64,000 nucleotides of DNA. It comes from Anastrepha obliqua. Taxonomy: Eukaryota > Arthropoda > Insecta > Diptera > Tephritidae. The translations under genes and the position numbers were made by a program. Of this stretch, positions 44,440 to 56,530 are shown piece by piece. The stretch lies in contig NC_072893.1 of NCBI RefSeq assembly GCF_027943255.1, positions 27,302,001-27,366,000 of the forward strand, written 5' to 3'. Each line of letters starts with the position of its first letter. Positions within the stretch are counted from its first letter, which is position 1. The notes below the pieces were generated by a model. The model was not told the DNA's origin. It worked only from the letters and a program-made list of their open reading frames with translations, and ran no database searches.

Positions 44440-45985
44440 TCGAATACACATTTTTTATCCAAAAAAAAAGTTCTTTTAGTTTTTAAAATTTGTATGCAAA
44501 CAAAATTTTTTTTAATATTTTAAATTTTTATTCGCAATTTTTTTTTTAATTTTCTTAAAAAATTCTTTTTTAATTTTCTTAAAATTTTTTTAAATTTTCT
44601 TTAATTTTATATATTACAAAAAAAACTTTTTTCAATTATTTCAATTTTTATGCAAACAAAACACGCCTTTGAACGTTTTAAGTCTTTATACAAACAAAAA
44701 AAATTTGTTTTTAATTAAAATTTTAATTTTCTTAAACTAAAATGAACTAAATGAAATTAAAAAAATTTTTTTTAATAATATTACTTTTTTTAATTTTTGG
44801 AAGTCTTTTATGCAAACAAAATTTTTTTTAATAATATTACTTTTTTTAATTTTTAAAATTTATTTGATGGCCTAACAAAAAATTTTCTTGAACGTTTTAA
44901 GTCTTTATTAAATTTTTTTAATATTGCAAAAAAAACTTTTTTTAATGTTTTAATATTTTATTTGCAAATTTTCTTAAAAATTTTTGAAATAATTTTTTTA
45001 AATTTGATACAAAAGAAATTTTTTTTTTATGTTTTAAGTTGTAAGGTTATGTTACCTTTATATCCGAAAAAAGGAAACGCACGTGTAAATGCTACGGTTG
45101 CTTTATTTCAACTAACTATACATATGAAAACTAAGAATAACGATTGAACAAAATGTACATGGGTTGCTATGATTCCTACATAAGTCTTTATAGAAACAAA
45201 ATAAAATTTGTTTTTAAGTATAATTTTTTTTGATTTTCTTCTTTCTTTTCTTATATTCTTTATCCAAAAAGACTTTTTTTTAGTTTTTCAAATTTGTATG
45301 CAAACAAAAATAATTTTTTTTAATGTTTTAAATTTGTATTTATAATTTTTTTTAATTTTCTTAAAAATTTTTTAAATAACTTTTTTTTTAATTTTATGCA
45401 AAAAAAATTTTTTTGAAAGTTTTCAGTTTTTATACAAACAGAACAAATTTGTTCGAAATTTTAAATTCGGTATTTTTTAATTTTTTTAATATTTTTTATC
45501 CAAAAAAAATTTTTTTTTTAATTTTTGCAAACAAAATTTTTTTTTAATAATAATATTTTTTTAATGCTTAAAGTGTTTTATGGAAGCAAACAAAATTTGT
45601 TTCTAATAATAATTTTTTTTTTTTAATTTTTTAACATTTTTTTTTAAATGTTTCTTATCCAAATTTTTCAAATTGTTACCAAAAAACATTTTTTTTTTAA
45701 ATATTACTTTTTTAATTTTGAAAGAATTTTATGCAAACAAAAAATTTTTTTAATAATATTACATTATTTGATTTTTAATATTTGTATGCTAACCAAAAGT
45801 TTTTTTAATAAATAAAATAAATAACTTTTTTTATAATTTTTGATATTGTTGTGTTTTATGCAAACAAACAATTTTTTATGTGTTTTAAATTTTTGTATGT
45901 TTTTTTGTTGTTTTTAATTTTAAAAACTTCTTAAATATTTTTTTAAATTCTTATACAACAAACATTTTTTTTTTTCATTTATTTC
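44440..45985. repeat. T-rich degenerate array with GCAAACAAAA core
   Basis: About a dozen irregular units of 65-150 bases. Each has TTTTATGCAAACAAAATTTT, then TTTTTAATAATATTACTTTT, then TTTTAAAATTT. Cores lie near 44495, 44652, 44694, 44811, 45301, 45527, 45592, 45732 and 45861. Overall composition is about 85% A+T, with T-runs of 7-10. A less AT-rich island at 45030-45180 interrupts it; I do not recognise that island. Confidence 0.75.
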
Positions 45986-48138
45986 AATTTAATTACATTT
46001 ACGTACTTGGGTTTGTTTACTCTCTATATTTCTTTTTAATATTATGCCACGATATTATATACCTATATATACATATATACATTTAAGACCTTAACTTACA
46101 CACATACAGGCATACAAACATACATACACCCAAAATATGATCAATAAAACTAAAACGATCGGTTGTTTAATGAAGAAAATACAAAAAAATCTCCTATGAA
46201 AAAATTCAAAATTTAATAGAAACTTCAAATATGAAATTTTCAACTAATAGACATTAAAATGCGACATTTTTATAAATTTATACGATTGTATATGTGTGTG
46301 TTAAAACCCACACAAAAAAGTATTCCACTGTATGACTTACCTACGCATCTTATCTGTTTGCGAATTTTACCCAAGCAATCTCAGTGTGATTCCTTTTGTA
46401 CAATACCAAATAGATGGCAGAAAACTAAAGAACAAAAACAAAAACCAAAATAAAACAGCATTCAAGCAATTAAAATTATTTTGACGATAAATTGCAAAAG
46501 AAAAATAAATGAAGCAGAAATAAGACATAAAATTAGTGAACCACAAAACTGAAACAAAAAAACACAAAATTCATTCGGACACTTGCGAAAAAATCAAATT
46601 TAATATAAAGTAAAAGCAAAAATAAAAGATGAAGTGTTTTTGGTTTTCGTCTCTTTTTTATCTTTCCGAAAGCAAATTAAAGCGTACATACAAAAATACA
46701 AATGAAAATGTAAGAAAAGAGAACTTTTAAATTTTTACTATTAGCCTGTAACATTTGTAGATTTTTTATTCGCATTTCTATTTGACATACAAACATACAT
46801 ACATACATGCATGTAAATTATGAATATATATTTATATTTGTAATGGTACAACTTAACTGAATATATCAAATTAGTAAACAAAACAAAAATATTGAAAATT
46901 AACAAAAATAGTAGCTGTAAAAATAACTTAAAAGTAAATAACTACACACACATGCATACTTATTATACACAAACAAAGAAAAAAAAATATTCAATTTGTA
47001 CTTATGAAGAATAATAACAAAAACAAAAGCATGTAGAAAAAATGCAAAAAATGCAAAAATATGTAAAGTATATTAAAAATGTTTTTATACTAATTATTTT
47101 TGTAATTGGCAAACAAATTTTTTACGTGATTTTTATACTAAAAATACAATTTATTTGAATTTAAAACGATAAAAACTAAATTCAACAACTGTAGACAACC
47201 TAAAATTTACACTTAATTCATGTAAAAGAAAAATAAAACAAACAAACTTCTAAAAGCAGTTAGAGCAAAGAACAAGCAAAGTGTAGAGAAAAACTTAAGA
47301 AATATTTGCGCGTAAATTATTTGGATAAACTTACTTAAATTTGGGAGTTATGAAAACAACAAATTCAGCTGAATTGGCAACAAAAGATTATTCAACCAAA
47401 ATACAGTCAAAAAACAACAACAGTGCAGAAAACGCTAGCGCTACAAAGGCATTGAAAAAAAAACTATATGTATGTAGATTATAGATTGGCGTTAACCTTG
47501 GCGTTAAAATATACGAACAAGGCCAACGTCAAACAATTTCCAACAGATAACCGCATTTTGTCGAAAATGGCACACTGTATACAGAGTATAATGCTTCAAT
47601 TTATTTATTTACTTTTCAGCTGTTAACTCCCTCCTACACCGTTTCGCAAGCCTGACAATTTTGATAATAGTGTGACTAGAGTAAGCAATAGGAATAGAAA
47701 AAAAAAGTTATAGCTTCCTCATTTGCCGCAAATTTGGCTTCGCCAGGCTGGCTTTGGAGCTTATTGAAGTAAATATGTAACAGAAAATTGTGCTGGACAC
47801 GATAAATTTATAAGTGGCTATGAAAAACAACTGCATGACGACAAAGGGCTATATGAAAATAATTGTAGGTTATGAAAAGTGTTACTAAAAAAGGTAACGA
47901 AAAAAAAGGGATCCTTAAAAGTCATAAGAAAAACGAGTCCATAGGTTTTGGAAATTATTTTTGTATTACTTTTTATCAACTTTTAATTTGAACTTTCAAC
48001 TATATTTTTTAGCTAATACAACAAAGCAATTATGAACAGTAGAAAAAAGGTTTAAGACTAAAAAATCTTTATTTTTAAAACATTCGACGGTTACTTCGTG
48101 ATGACAGAAAACACTGCTAAACATCAATATGCGCGCTC
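45986..48138. other. A-rich noncoding
   Basis: No gene. There is (ACAT)n at 46790-46806 and AAAACAAAAACA-type tracts. Texture is as in 32.4-36.1 kb. Confidence 0.5.
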
Positions 48139-48139
48139 T

Positions 48140-49345
48140 AGTAGGTTAGGTTAGCCTAGTTGGCCACAAGCCACGCATAGAGCTTTTGGTCCCTAGCGAT
48201 ACCAGATGGAAACCGACCTCTATGAATACATCAAGTAGACATCATCAGCGCTTTTGGCGAATCTAAGCAGCGCTAGGCGATTCGCTTTTGGGACGTCGTC
48301 CAGACTCTCAAACAATGGGACTCCCAGGCATTTTAAACGCGTTTTTAATAATGCCGGACAAACGTACAGAAGGTGTTCTAAAATTTCCTCAACATCCTCT
48401 CTGCATTTCCTGCATTTGTCCGCGGGAGCAATTCCTATCTTGTACGCATGTGCAGCCAATAGATTATGACCTATCTATGGTAGTTCTGCAGTCCTTTCGC
48501 GAGAGCGTAAGTACGAATTGAGTCAGTTTTTTGTCGTTAGTTCTACACATAACTTTTGCTGCTTTACATGTGGTGAGATTAGTCCATCTATCTTTCACTC
48601 GCCTTTTCATGTAGTCGTCCATTTCGTTGTATTTAGCGGTTTTTGTGTGCCGTTCTCTTGTTCAAATGGTAGTCTAAGAGCACTTTTTGCTCTCTCATCT
48701 ACTATTTCGCTGGATATGCAGCCTACTGTTTGCGGCTAGCCTTTCTATGGCCTCCCTACTCCGTCGAACATTTTTGCACTTAATACAATATGAGCTTATT
48801 GCTTTTATTGCTGCTTGACTGTCCACGTATATATTAATTGTTGAGTTCTTTCTTGTTCTAACGTAGGCTAGCTCCGCGGCTTTCCCTACAGCAAACACTT
48901 CCAGTTGGAAAATACTGCTGTGGTCTGGCAGCTTGATAGGCAGTCTTATCCCTAGTTTTGAGCAGTAAATACCCGCTCCCACTCCATCTGAAGTTTTAGA
49001 GCCGTCTGTATAGATGTGAGAAGTTCTATGGCCAGGCTTCATGCCTTTGTGCCATCCCTCCTCTTGAATTGTAGTGCGAAACCTTCTCTCCCAACTAAAG
49101 TACGGAGTCATGTAGTCTGTGCAACCTGAGCTCCACTTTCCTATTGAGCTGTGACCGAAGGTTCTGCAGGTGAATACTCCAGCAGCCACCAACCTCCTCG
49201 CGGATTTCGCTGCCAGGTTTTCCGTCATAAGGTCAATAGGTGGCATGCTGAGAATCATTTCCAGTGCCACCGTTGGAGTGATTTTCATCGCTCCTGTTAT
49301 GCCCAGAGCAGCAAGTCGTTGAATCCTTTCTAGTGGCATTAAGTA
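48140..49345 (-). pseudogene. LINE 3' half: RNase H and zinc knuckle
   Basis: Minus strand. The frame 49339-48695 (214 residues) begins LERIQRLAALGITGAMKITP, the end of the reverse transcriptase thumb, and leads into RNase H with HIYTDGSKTSDGVGAGIYCS (first Asp), SSIFQLEVFAV (Glu) and INIYVDSQAAI (second Asp). A frameshift near 48700 removes the His/Asp end. A second frame (48459-48220) carries DKCRKCREDVEEILEHLLYVC, a CxxC-H-C zinc knuckle, and ends with a normal C-terminus. A short 3' UTR ends in CTAACCTAACCTACTAG at about 48140-48156. The reverse transcriptase is missing (5' truncation). Confidence 0.88.
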
Positions 49346-49499
49346 TGTATAGTAACTTAGTCAAAAGTCATTTCAAACATGGCAGTAGATAAAAATAAAA
49401 ATCGACTCCCCTGAGTTAGTGTGGAAAGTGTATTACCACCTAAATTGACAGGTGAGCCTCAAAAATCATGATATTTCTTCATTATTTCCACAAAACCCA

Positions 49500-49930
49500 C
49501 ACAGAGAACGCAATTTACATGCGCTCCTCCCATTGAACCCTCTCAGGATATCAACGCTCTCTGCAGTTGCCTTAGGTTGCAGAGGCATCAACAGAATAAT
49601 GAATAACAGAGTTTATTAAAAGAAATCTAAACCGAGAGCCTCTAAAACAACAATAGCGAGAGTATGTTCATTAACAGCACATTCTTCATTAGCACTCTCT
49701 GATAGAACAGTTCTGCTTCTGTTTGCGGAGTCATTAACAGAATAATGAATAATATAGTTTATTAACATTCTCTGCAAATACTTTGAAACCAGAGAGTCTT
49801 TGAAACAACAAAAGCAGACAATGTTCAGCGAGAACAGATTTCGCTGTTATTATTAACATTCCATACTGATAGAATAGTGGCTTCTGCTTGCAGAGCTATT
49901 AGCATAGCAATAAACTGTTCTCTTCTCGTA
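49500..49930. repeat. 146-bp degenerate tandem repeat
   Basis: ACAGAATAATGAATAA occurs at 49591 and again at 49737 (period 146), and surrounding words repeat: GAGAGCCTCTAAAACAACAA versus GAGAGTCTTTGAAACAACAA. A third partial unit ends near 49930. It shares cagagaatgttaat-type words with 6380-6700. Confidence 0.7.
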
Positions 49931-50179
49931 CTCTTTTTGGAAATTCCATTTCTACCACTTTTTCTAAAACATAATTTTAACATTTGCAATATACCGTCTG
50001 TTTAAAAAAAAAGAAGAAATAATATTTAAAGAAGTGGAAAAAGAGGTCGAAAGCAATTTCGCCACAAGGAATGATATAACAAATAACGATACTACGAAAT
50101 GAGACACTGGCTGTCAGTTCAAAAAAGTGCTAGTTTGAAGCAAAGTGCATCTAGCACACTAACAGGGTTGCGAGAGAAA

Positions 50180-50844
50180 GCATATCGCACCCTAAATACA
50201 AAAGGGTCACAACTCAAAATTTTCCAAAACTGAGTTTTTTGCATAAATTAATTCAGAGTACACATTTCTAACTGCTGCAAATATTTTGTTCACATAACTA
50301 TCTTCTTTAACTGGAAAAATACAGTTATGTCTATTTTTATGTCAAGTGTGTTGCTTTCGCACGATCAACTAAAGAGAATTATTTTTAGTTGCGTTAATGG
50401 GCTCAAGAACAGCTGATTACTTTTATTACACATAAAGAGTTTTATTTTGAGTTCTGCCTCTATAACTGTAAAAAGTGATAAATTTCGTGGTATATTATTT
50501 TGCATTGTGCCTCTTTAGTTGTAAAAAGTGAGTTCAATTAGGTTAGGAAACTTATAAAATTAAAACATTTTATCAGTTAAAAAGGCACAACTTAAGATAA
50601 TATCACTAGTTAATCGAAAAAATTTCAGTTAAAGAGTCATAAATCAAAATTTTGTTTTATTTTCGCAAACATAATATAAAATTTAAAAAAATATAGTAGA
50701 ACCTTCTTCAATGTTGTATATTTTCATGATGGAACAATATTTTCTTTAAATATTACAATAATTTTTACATAAAACGTTTTTCGTCTCTCCTGAAAATCTT
50801 AGTATTTTGAGTTGTGACCCTTTTGTATTTAGGGTGCGATATGC
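50180..50844. mobile_element. 665-bp MITE with perfect 41-bp TIRs
   Basis: Bases 50180-50220 and 50804-50844 are exact reverse complements over 41 bases (ends GCATATCGCACCCTAAATAC). The interior is AT-rich without coding capacity. The target duplication is unclear: TA within GCATATCG/CGATATGC is one possibility, in which case the three outermost bases match by chance. The perfect repeats suggest a young insertion. Confidence 0.85.
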
Positions 50845-51745
50845 ATTTTGTACTCTGCACGGTCAAGCAAGCAAATAGAAGCTCAGCTGCTGGACAGCAT
50901 GCACAATCTAACCTCCAATCAGCAAGAAAATAGCTAGCGATATGATTCAGTTAGAGCACTCGTTGCTTCGTCAGGCGACTGGAATTGCCACCGGCCGCTG
51001 CCTACACTGGGCGCATGCCCTAAAATGGGCTTGGCAGCAAGTGACTCTTAGTGCAGCTGCCGTTACGACGCGAAAGTCGAAAGCATCGAAAACTATAACT
51101 GTCAATGCCCTGCTTTGGGGAGAGCACTCAGGCTTTCATTGCTTCATAATTTCTTTGGTTGTCTGGTGAATTAGGGTTGAGCAAGGCATCCAAGAACTTT
51201 TGAGGTTTATTAAACTTCGTCGAACTAAACCAGTCAGTCTTAAGGACAGTAACACATCGCAAAATTGCGCAGATTGGCGTGAAAAAATGAGTGTTACTCT
51301 ACCGTGACGTGAATGTAGATGAGATATGTAGGTGAGATAACTACGAAGAAGATGTCAAAATCGTGAAGATTTGCAAGATTTCCAAAAGTTAGTATGGTTT
51401 AACACGCATCAGTTCTTGGAAAAAATGTCAATTTGAATCCAGATCGAAAAATTTAAGCAATAAAGAACGGAAAAAGTAAGAAAAGTCTGTATATTTATTG
51501 AATACAAGTCAAAAATTCACTGAAAAGATATAAAAAAAAATATTTATTATTCTTAACATTTTTCGCATAAAAAGCAGCGTTGTTGTGGTTAAATTGACAT
51601 CAGCGACTGATTTGTGTTAATACAGCAACAACAAAAAACTAAGAATGCAAGCCTCATCAACAAGGTAGTAGCAGCAGAGCAGGTGATTCGAACTTTTTTT
51701 TTATAATTTTGCCTGTTCTCTAAATTGGCTCACTTTATTTACCTT
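50845..51745. other. Noncoding, GC-richer in part
   Basis: No gene recognised. The stretch 50870-51180 has balanced composition and a 75-codon open frame on the plus strand without any domain, and may be an old repeat. Confidence 0.35.
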
Positions 51746-51749
51746 TTAG

Positions 51750-52030
51750 GTTAGGTTGGGTTAGCCAAGTTACTTGTCTAAGACTAAACACTCGGCGGCC
51801 CTAAGGCCCATTGTGACGCCTGCATTTGATTTTCATCCTCTAACTAAGTTGCTGAAACTCCTCAGGCATTTTTAAGAAAGTAACCTGTCCCTTCATTGAG
51901 ACATTTTCCAAATTTCCCAGGTCTTCAAAGAAATAATCGCCACGGCTTCTTAGAAGTGCAGGACATTCACAGAGGACACAGTCGGTGTTGTACCAACTCA
52001 ATTTCTTCTTCATCTCCACAACGCCTGCAG
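51750..52030 (-). pseudogene. LINE 3'-end fragment
   Basis: On the minus strand, after about 52030, a decayed zinc-knuckle segment is followed by CECPALLRSRGDYFFEDLGN, then LENVSMKGQVTFLKMPEEFQ. This is the C-terminus of a LINE ORF2 whose upstream part is missing. The 3' tail has AACCCAACCTAACCTAAAAGG (51738-51760 complement). It abuts the larger LINE below, head to tail in the same orientation, suggesting insertion of one next to the other's tail. Confidence 0.7.
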
Positions 52031-53560
52031 AGATTAGGTTAGGTTCGGTTGGTATGGTTACCCAGGGAATGGGCACACTTGGGCGAAGAAAGATTCATCC
52101 TTTGTGATACCATTATGAAGGGGTGAGGTGAGAGAGAAAGGCCGATGGGATGCAGGGAGAGGGCGGGGAGAGGTGGTGCTGGGATGGTTAGGAGCGTGCG
52201 GATTACGAACGATGACTATGTTTGCGTCGACCCCTTTATGCTGCTGATGAAATTCATCAGATTTTTAATGTCAGCGCCAGCCATATCAGCAGGCGTGGCA
52301 AAGAAGTAGGAGCCAAGATGCCTAGATCTTAGCCCCGCCAGAGCAGGGCAGCTAAGGAGAAGGTGCTGAGATGATTCCACCTCATCCTCCATACATCCAG
52401 CGCAAAAAGGACTCGAGGTGATTCCAAGTCTCACAGCATGTATTCCTCGCGCATTGTGTCTTGTGAGAGAACCCACGATATGAGAGAACTGATATTTTGT
52501 CAGCCTCAGAAGCTCGCCCGAGGACCTCCGGTCCACACGTGGCCAGAAGGATTTCGCGACTTTACACGTTTGTGTACTTACCCAGCGCTCGCTGAGTTGG
52601 TGCGATGCCCATCTTTCCAGGAGCAGACCGCAGGTAGTCAGGGGGATCCCAATTCTCTCCCTTCGCGGGGAAATCACCTCACATGTCCCTTGTCTGGCCA
52701 GCTCATCCGCCTCACAGTCTCCAGCAATGTCGCTGTGACCAGCAACCCAGATGAGGCTGATGTCAAAGAATTCGGACGCAGTCGAAAGCGAGGTCGAGCA
52801 TTCCTTGACCAATCCCGAATGCACCGTCATAGACCCGAGGGCTCTAATTGCCGCTTGGCTGTTGTAGTAAATATTTACTTTCTTGACCGTTAGTACGCAT
52901 TTGAGCAGCCAATCAGCTGCCTTCTTGATTGCGACTACCTCTGCCTGGAACACACTGCAGTGGTCCGGTAGCCTGAATTTGAGTCTGATGGGGAGCTCCT
53001 CGCAAAATACTCCTCCGCCAACTTTTCCTTCCAACTTCGATCCATCCGTTAACAAGTTCACCAGGCCCTGCCCCCAAGTGTAGCCCTCCGTCCACTCTTC
53101 CCTTGACGGAATATAAGTGGAGAAGGTTCCGGTTGGACTAAACGAGGGTATACACTGATCCGTTGACAGAGGGATGAACTCGAAGTTTCTGAGGATGCTT
53201 GAGTGCCCTTAAGTGCGGTTGAGCTTATAGCTCCAGCCCCTCAGTCTGATTGCGGTACCACATTTAACATTGCGTTGAGCGCCAGAGTAGGAGTCGTTCG
53301 AAGTGCCCCACTGATTCCAATTAATGCCGACCTCTGAACTCTCTCCAGCTTTTTCACCAATGTCGTCTTCTCTAGTGAGTTCCACCAGACTATGACTCCA
53401 TATAACAAGAGAGGCTGCAGAGGTCATGTGGGTACACCCATTCTTCTGGCTAGGGTGCCAATAGCATAGTGAACCGTTATAAAATAACTTTTGCCTATTT
53501 ACCTTTACTTTGAAATTTTCGAGTAGGTTAATTGTCATAGAGCGTTGACAAAAAAATTCA
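52031..53560 (-). pseudogene. LINE 3' half with RNase H and zinc knuckle
   Basis: Minus strand. From 53560 broken frames give thumb-like sequence (YGSLVWWNSLEKTT and KLERVQRSALIGISG-type). From 53061 to 52216 is an intact 281-codon frame with RNase H: LLTDGSKLEGKVGGGVF (first Asp), CSVFQAEVVAI (Glu), VNIYYNSQAAIRAL and LIWVAGHSDIAGDCEADELAR (His and last Asp). The third catalytic residue is Asn instead of Asp (codon AAC). FCAGCMEDEVESSQHLLLSC follows, a zinc knuckle. The 3' UTR ends CCTAACCTAATC near 52030-52045. The element is 5'-truncated and has lost a catalytic residue. Confidence 0.88.
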
Positions 53561-56430
53561 AATTTTTTTATTCTTTCCAAAAAGCTAAAGAGCGAGTCAT
53601 TTTAATATACTTTACCAACAACAAAATGCACGCCACTGATAAATTTGACATTTCGAATTTAACACTCTAGAGAATTAAAGTATGTAATAACAAAATACAT
53701 AGTATTGTTGTTTTTGCTCTATTGCTGCTAACTTGTAGTTGTGCCTTGGAAGAGTATGGAAATATAATATGTAGCTGTTTGTAATCACACAAACTTAACA
53801 ACAGCATTTACATTTACGTGAGCGCAATAGCGGATTCTGTCACATTCACGAAGAGACGAGTAGCCGAGTAGCGATCTGCGAAATTCACAACCTTCTGTAT
53901 GCTTTCAAACGTGTTCACAACGGTGCTTAATGTGACTTTGTTGTTGCTGTTATTGAAAGCAGCACAAACATATTCCCCTTACATATTACGGGGAATGCTG
54001 CTGCAGTGGCAGTCCTTGAGCGGATATAAATTTGTGCCGTTTCGGTTACCTAAATGAGACTCTTAAAATGAACTGTTTACCTACCTTAATTAGCCTCTCT
54101 TTTTTTTCTTTTTTCGTTGATGAAAATAAATGAAATTTGCTCAGTTAGCTTTTTTGGGAAATATAAAGCGACATGTAATGCCTTCAATATTTAAAAAGCG
54201 TAACTTCTAGTTTTTGTCTGTAAACCCACTAATTAAATTTACTGTTACCAATTACCCAACTATTATGATACACACACACACACTCCTTAAAGGCTATAAA
54301 TATTACGAGTAAAGAAAATTGCGAAAATACAATTATAAGTAATGATAACAAGTAAAACTCTCAGATTACTCCCACCAAATAAATTTTGCATATAAAAAAA
54401 CAACTAAAACTAAAACTAAAACAAAAACAAATACTTCAAACTGCAAATGAGTGCAGTACTTCAAAAATATTGCAGATCTCTGTGTGAAAAATACAGGATG
54501 ACCCAAAATATTAAAACCAAAAAGTTTGTAATATACCTAAGCAAATAATAAAGACGCTATAAAAATTAAGTGAAAACTTAGAAAGTGAGACTTACAACAC
54601 AGCAAGAAAACAGCTTATTTTCGAAATTGTACATTGACACAGTATTCTTCATACCAAATGTAGTTACATTCAGCAGCATTTCAACTGAAAAATTAAATTG
54701 GTAAAATAAATTAATTAAACAGTTGGCGAGTTGTAGGAACTTCATGTATGCCTTATTTAATTTTTTATACTTAAATGAGTTAAAACTACATCTATACATA
54801 CATATGTATGTATATGTACGTATTTTACATAAATTTGCTTTTTCAACTATTAGTTGCTCGAAAAAAAATTAAGAAATTAACAACCGTAGCAGTGGCAAAA
54901 ACAGTAGCTGGAATCCAACAAGAAAATAAAAATAAAATATTAAACTTAAATTTATTGTAAGAAATAAAATGATTAAATCTTACAGGCGCTACAATATGTA
55001 CATGACTAATTAATGGAAAACCAATTAAGGAAGTATTAAACTTAATTATCAGCAAAAAAAACGAAGAAAGTAATAAGACCAAAATATATTTGAAATAAAC
55101 TAATCATTCAGTCAGCCATCATCGAAATTCGCCGAAAAAACAAAACGAAGATGTGCGAAAAAATTCACCCATACTCGTGCTTACAAACCAACATTTACAC
55201 ATACATAGGTACATATATGTGTATGTGCATGAATGTACATGTTTGTGCAACATTCGATTTCCATAGTGAGGGAAATTAATCATTCAAATCAAAATCATGA
55301 TCACACATTCCTAAATAATTTTCAGAATTTGTAAAAACGCATTGTATGAACCTTTGAAAATGCACCAAAAACAAAATTCTTCAAAATTTAGTAACATGTC
55401 CACCCGTTCAACTTACAGTCATAATTACCTAAAGCGACAACTAAACAGTGTACAGTGTTTGCCAACAGCATAAGACCGTACAAGTAATTACTAACGGAAT
55501 TACAGACATATTTAGGCAGCCTTTTCAATTTAGTTGTATATTTTAACTGTTCATTATACATAGGTAACTCCAAACTAGATTAGCGAATATTTCATATGCA
55601 TTCTTTTTTCTGTACTACACTCGCACATTTTATAATGTATTTTTTATACGAGATTTTCATAAACATAATTTTTCTGTGAAGCAGAAAAAAAACTAAAACT
55701 AAAACGGGTTTTCAACTATAGAAGTTTGTTTAGATATACAGCCAAGAAAGGAAAAGAAAGAAAGGAAAAGAAAGAAAGAAAGAAAAAGAAGAAAATGAAA
55801 GCAAAAGAAAGCATAGCAACAACACCAGCTGCTTTTTGGCAGGAATACGCTTTTTGCAGTCAAATTTTCGACAATCTGACAATGTAAATGTAAAAATTAA
55901 GTGTTGAAAAAAATATCAACAGCAACACCAACAAACAACGGCTCTTATTTATGCATCCTTCTATAGAATGAAAGCTGTTGAAAAGTTTGATCAATTTGGC
56001 AAAAAATTTAACCAAAATAGACCACAGTAAATATATCTGCATACATACATACATACATACACGTAAATATAAGAATGTGAAAAACATAAGAAACATGAAA
56101 CATTGAATGCAACACTTAAGAATTTCATAAATGTAATTGTATTCAGATTTCTCAGCATAAAATAAAAAAAGTAAATAAATAAAAACTATATATTATATAT
56201 GAGCATATAAATACATATATATAAATACATACATATGTATGATCTGATCCATATAAGTAACAAGTAATAAAAATAAAGGATTGAGTTATTTAATTACATA
56301 CAAAATGCATTTTCATTGATCACAAGATTGATGTGGATTGACTGCGGGTAGCGCGAAATTTCTTATAACAAACTGTACAGGTAACTGCTAACGATATATA
56401 CATATGTGTACATGGTATATGTGTGCACAA
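53561..56430. other. AT-rich noncoding
   Basis: No gene. There is (CA)n at 54270-54285, AACTAAAACTAAAAC tracts at 54400-54432, a purine-rich GAAAGGAAAAGAAAGA stretch at 55745-55800, and (ACAT)n at 56040-56062 and 56210-56240. Confidence 0.5.
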
Positions 56431-56530
56431 TGAAACCACTCCTAACGGGCACCTCTAAGATAATGGAAACGTGCAAGAAAACGCGCCGACAGAAAAGCAC
56501 CGGGGCCGGATGGCATACCAAATGTAGCCC

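Noticed and set aside
52438..52893. 151-codon plus-strand open frame
   Set aside because: Antisense shadow of the LINE RNase H frame at 52216-53061.
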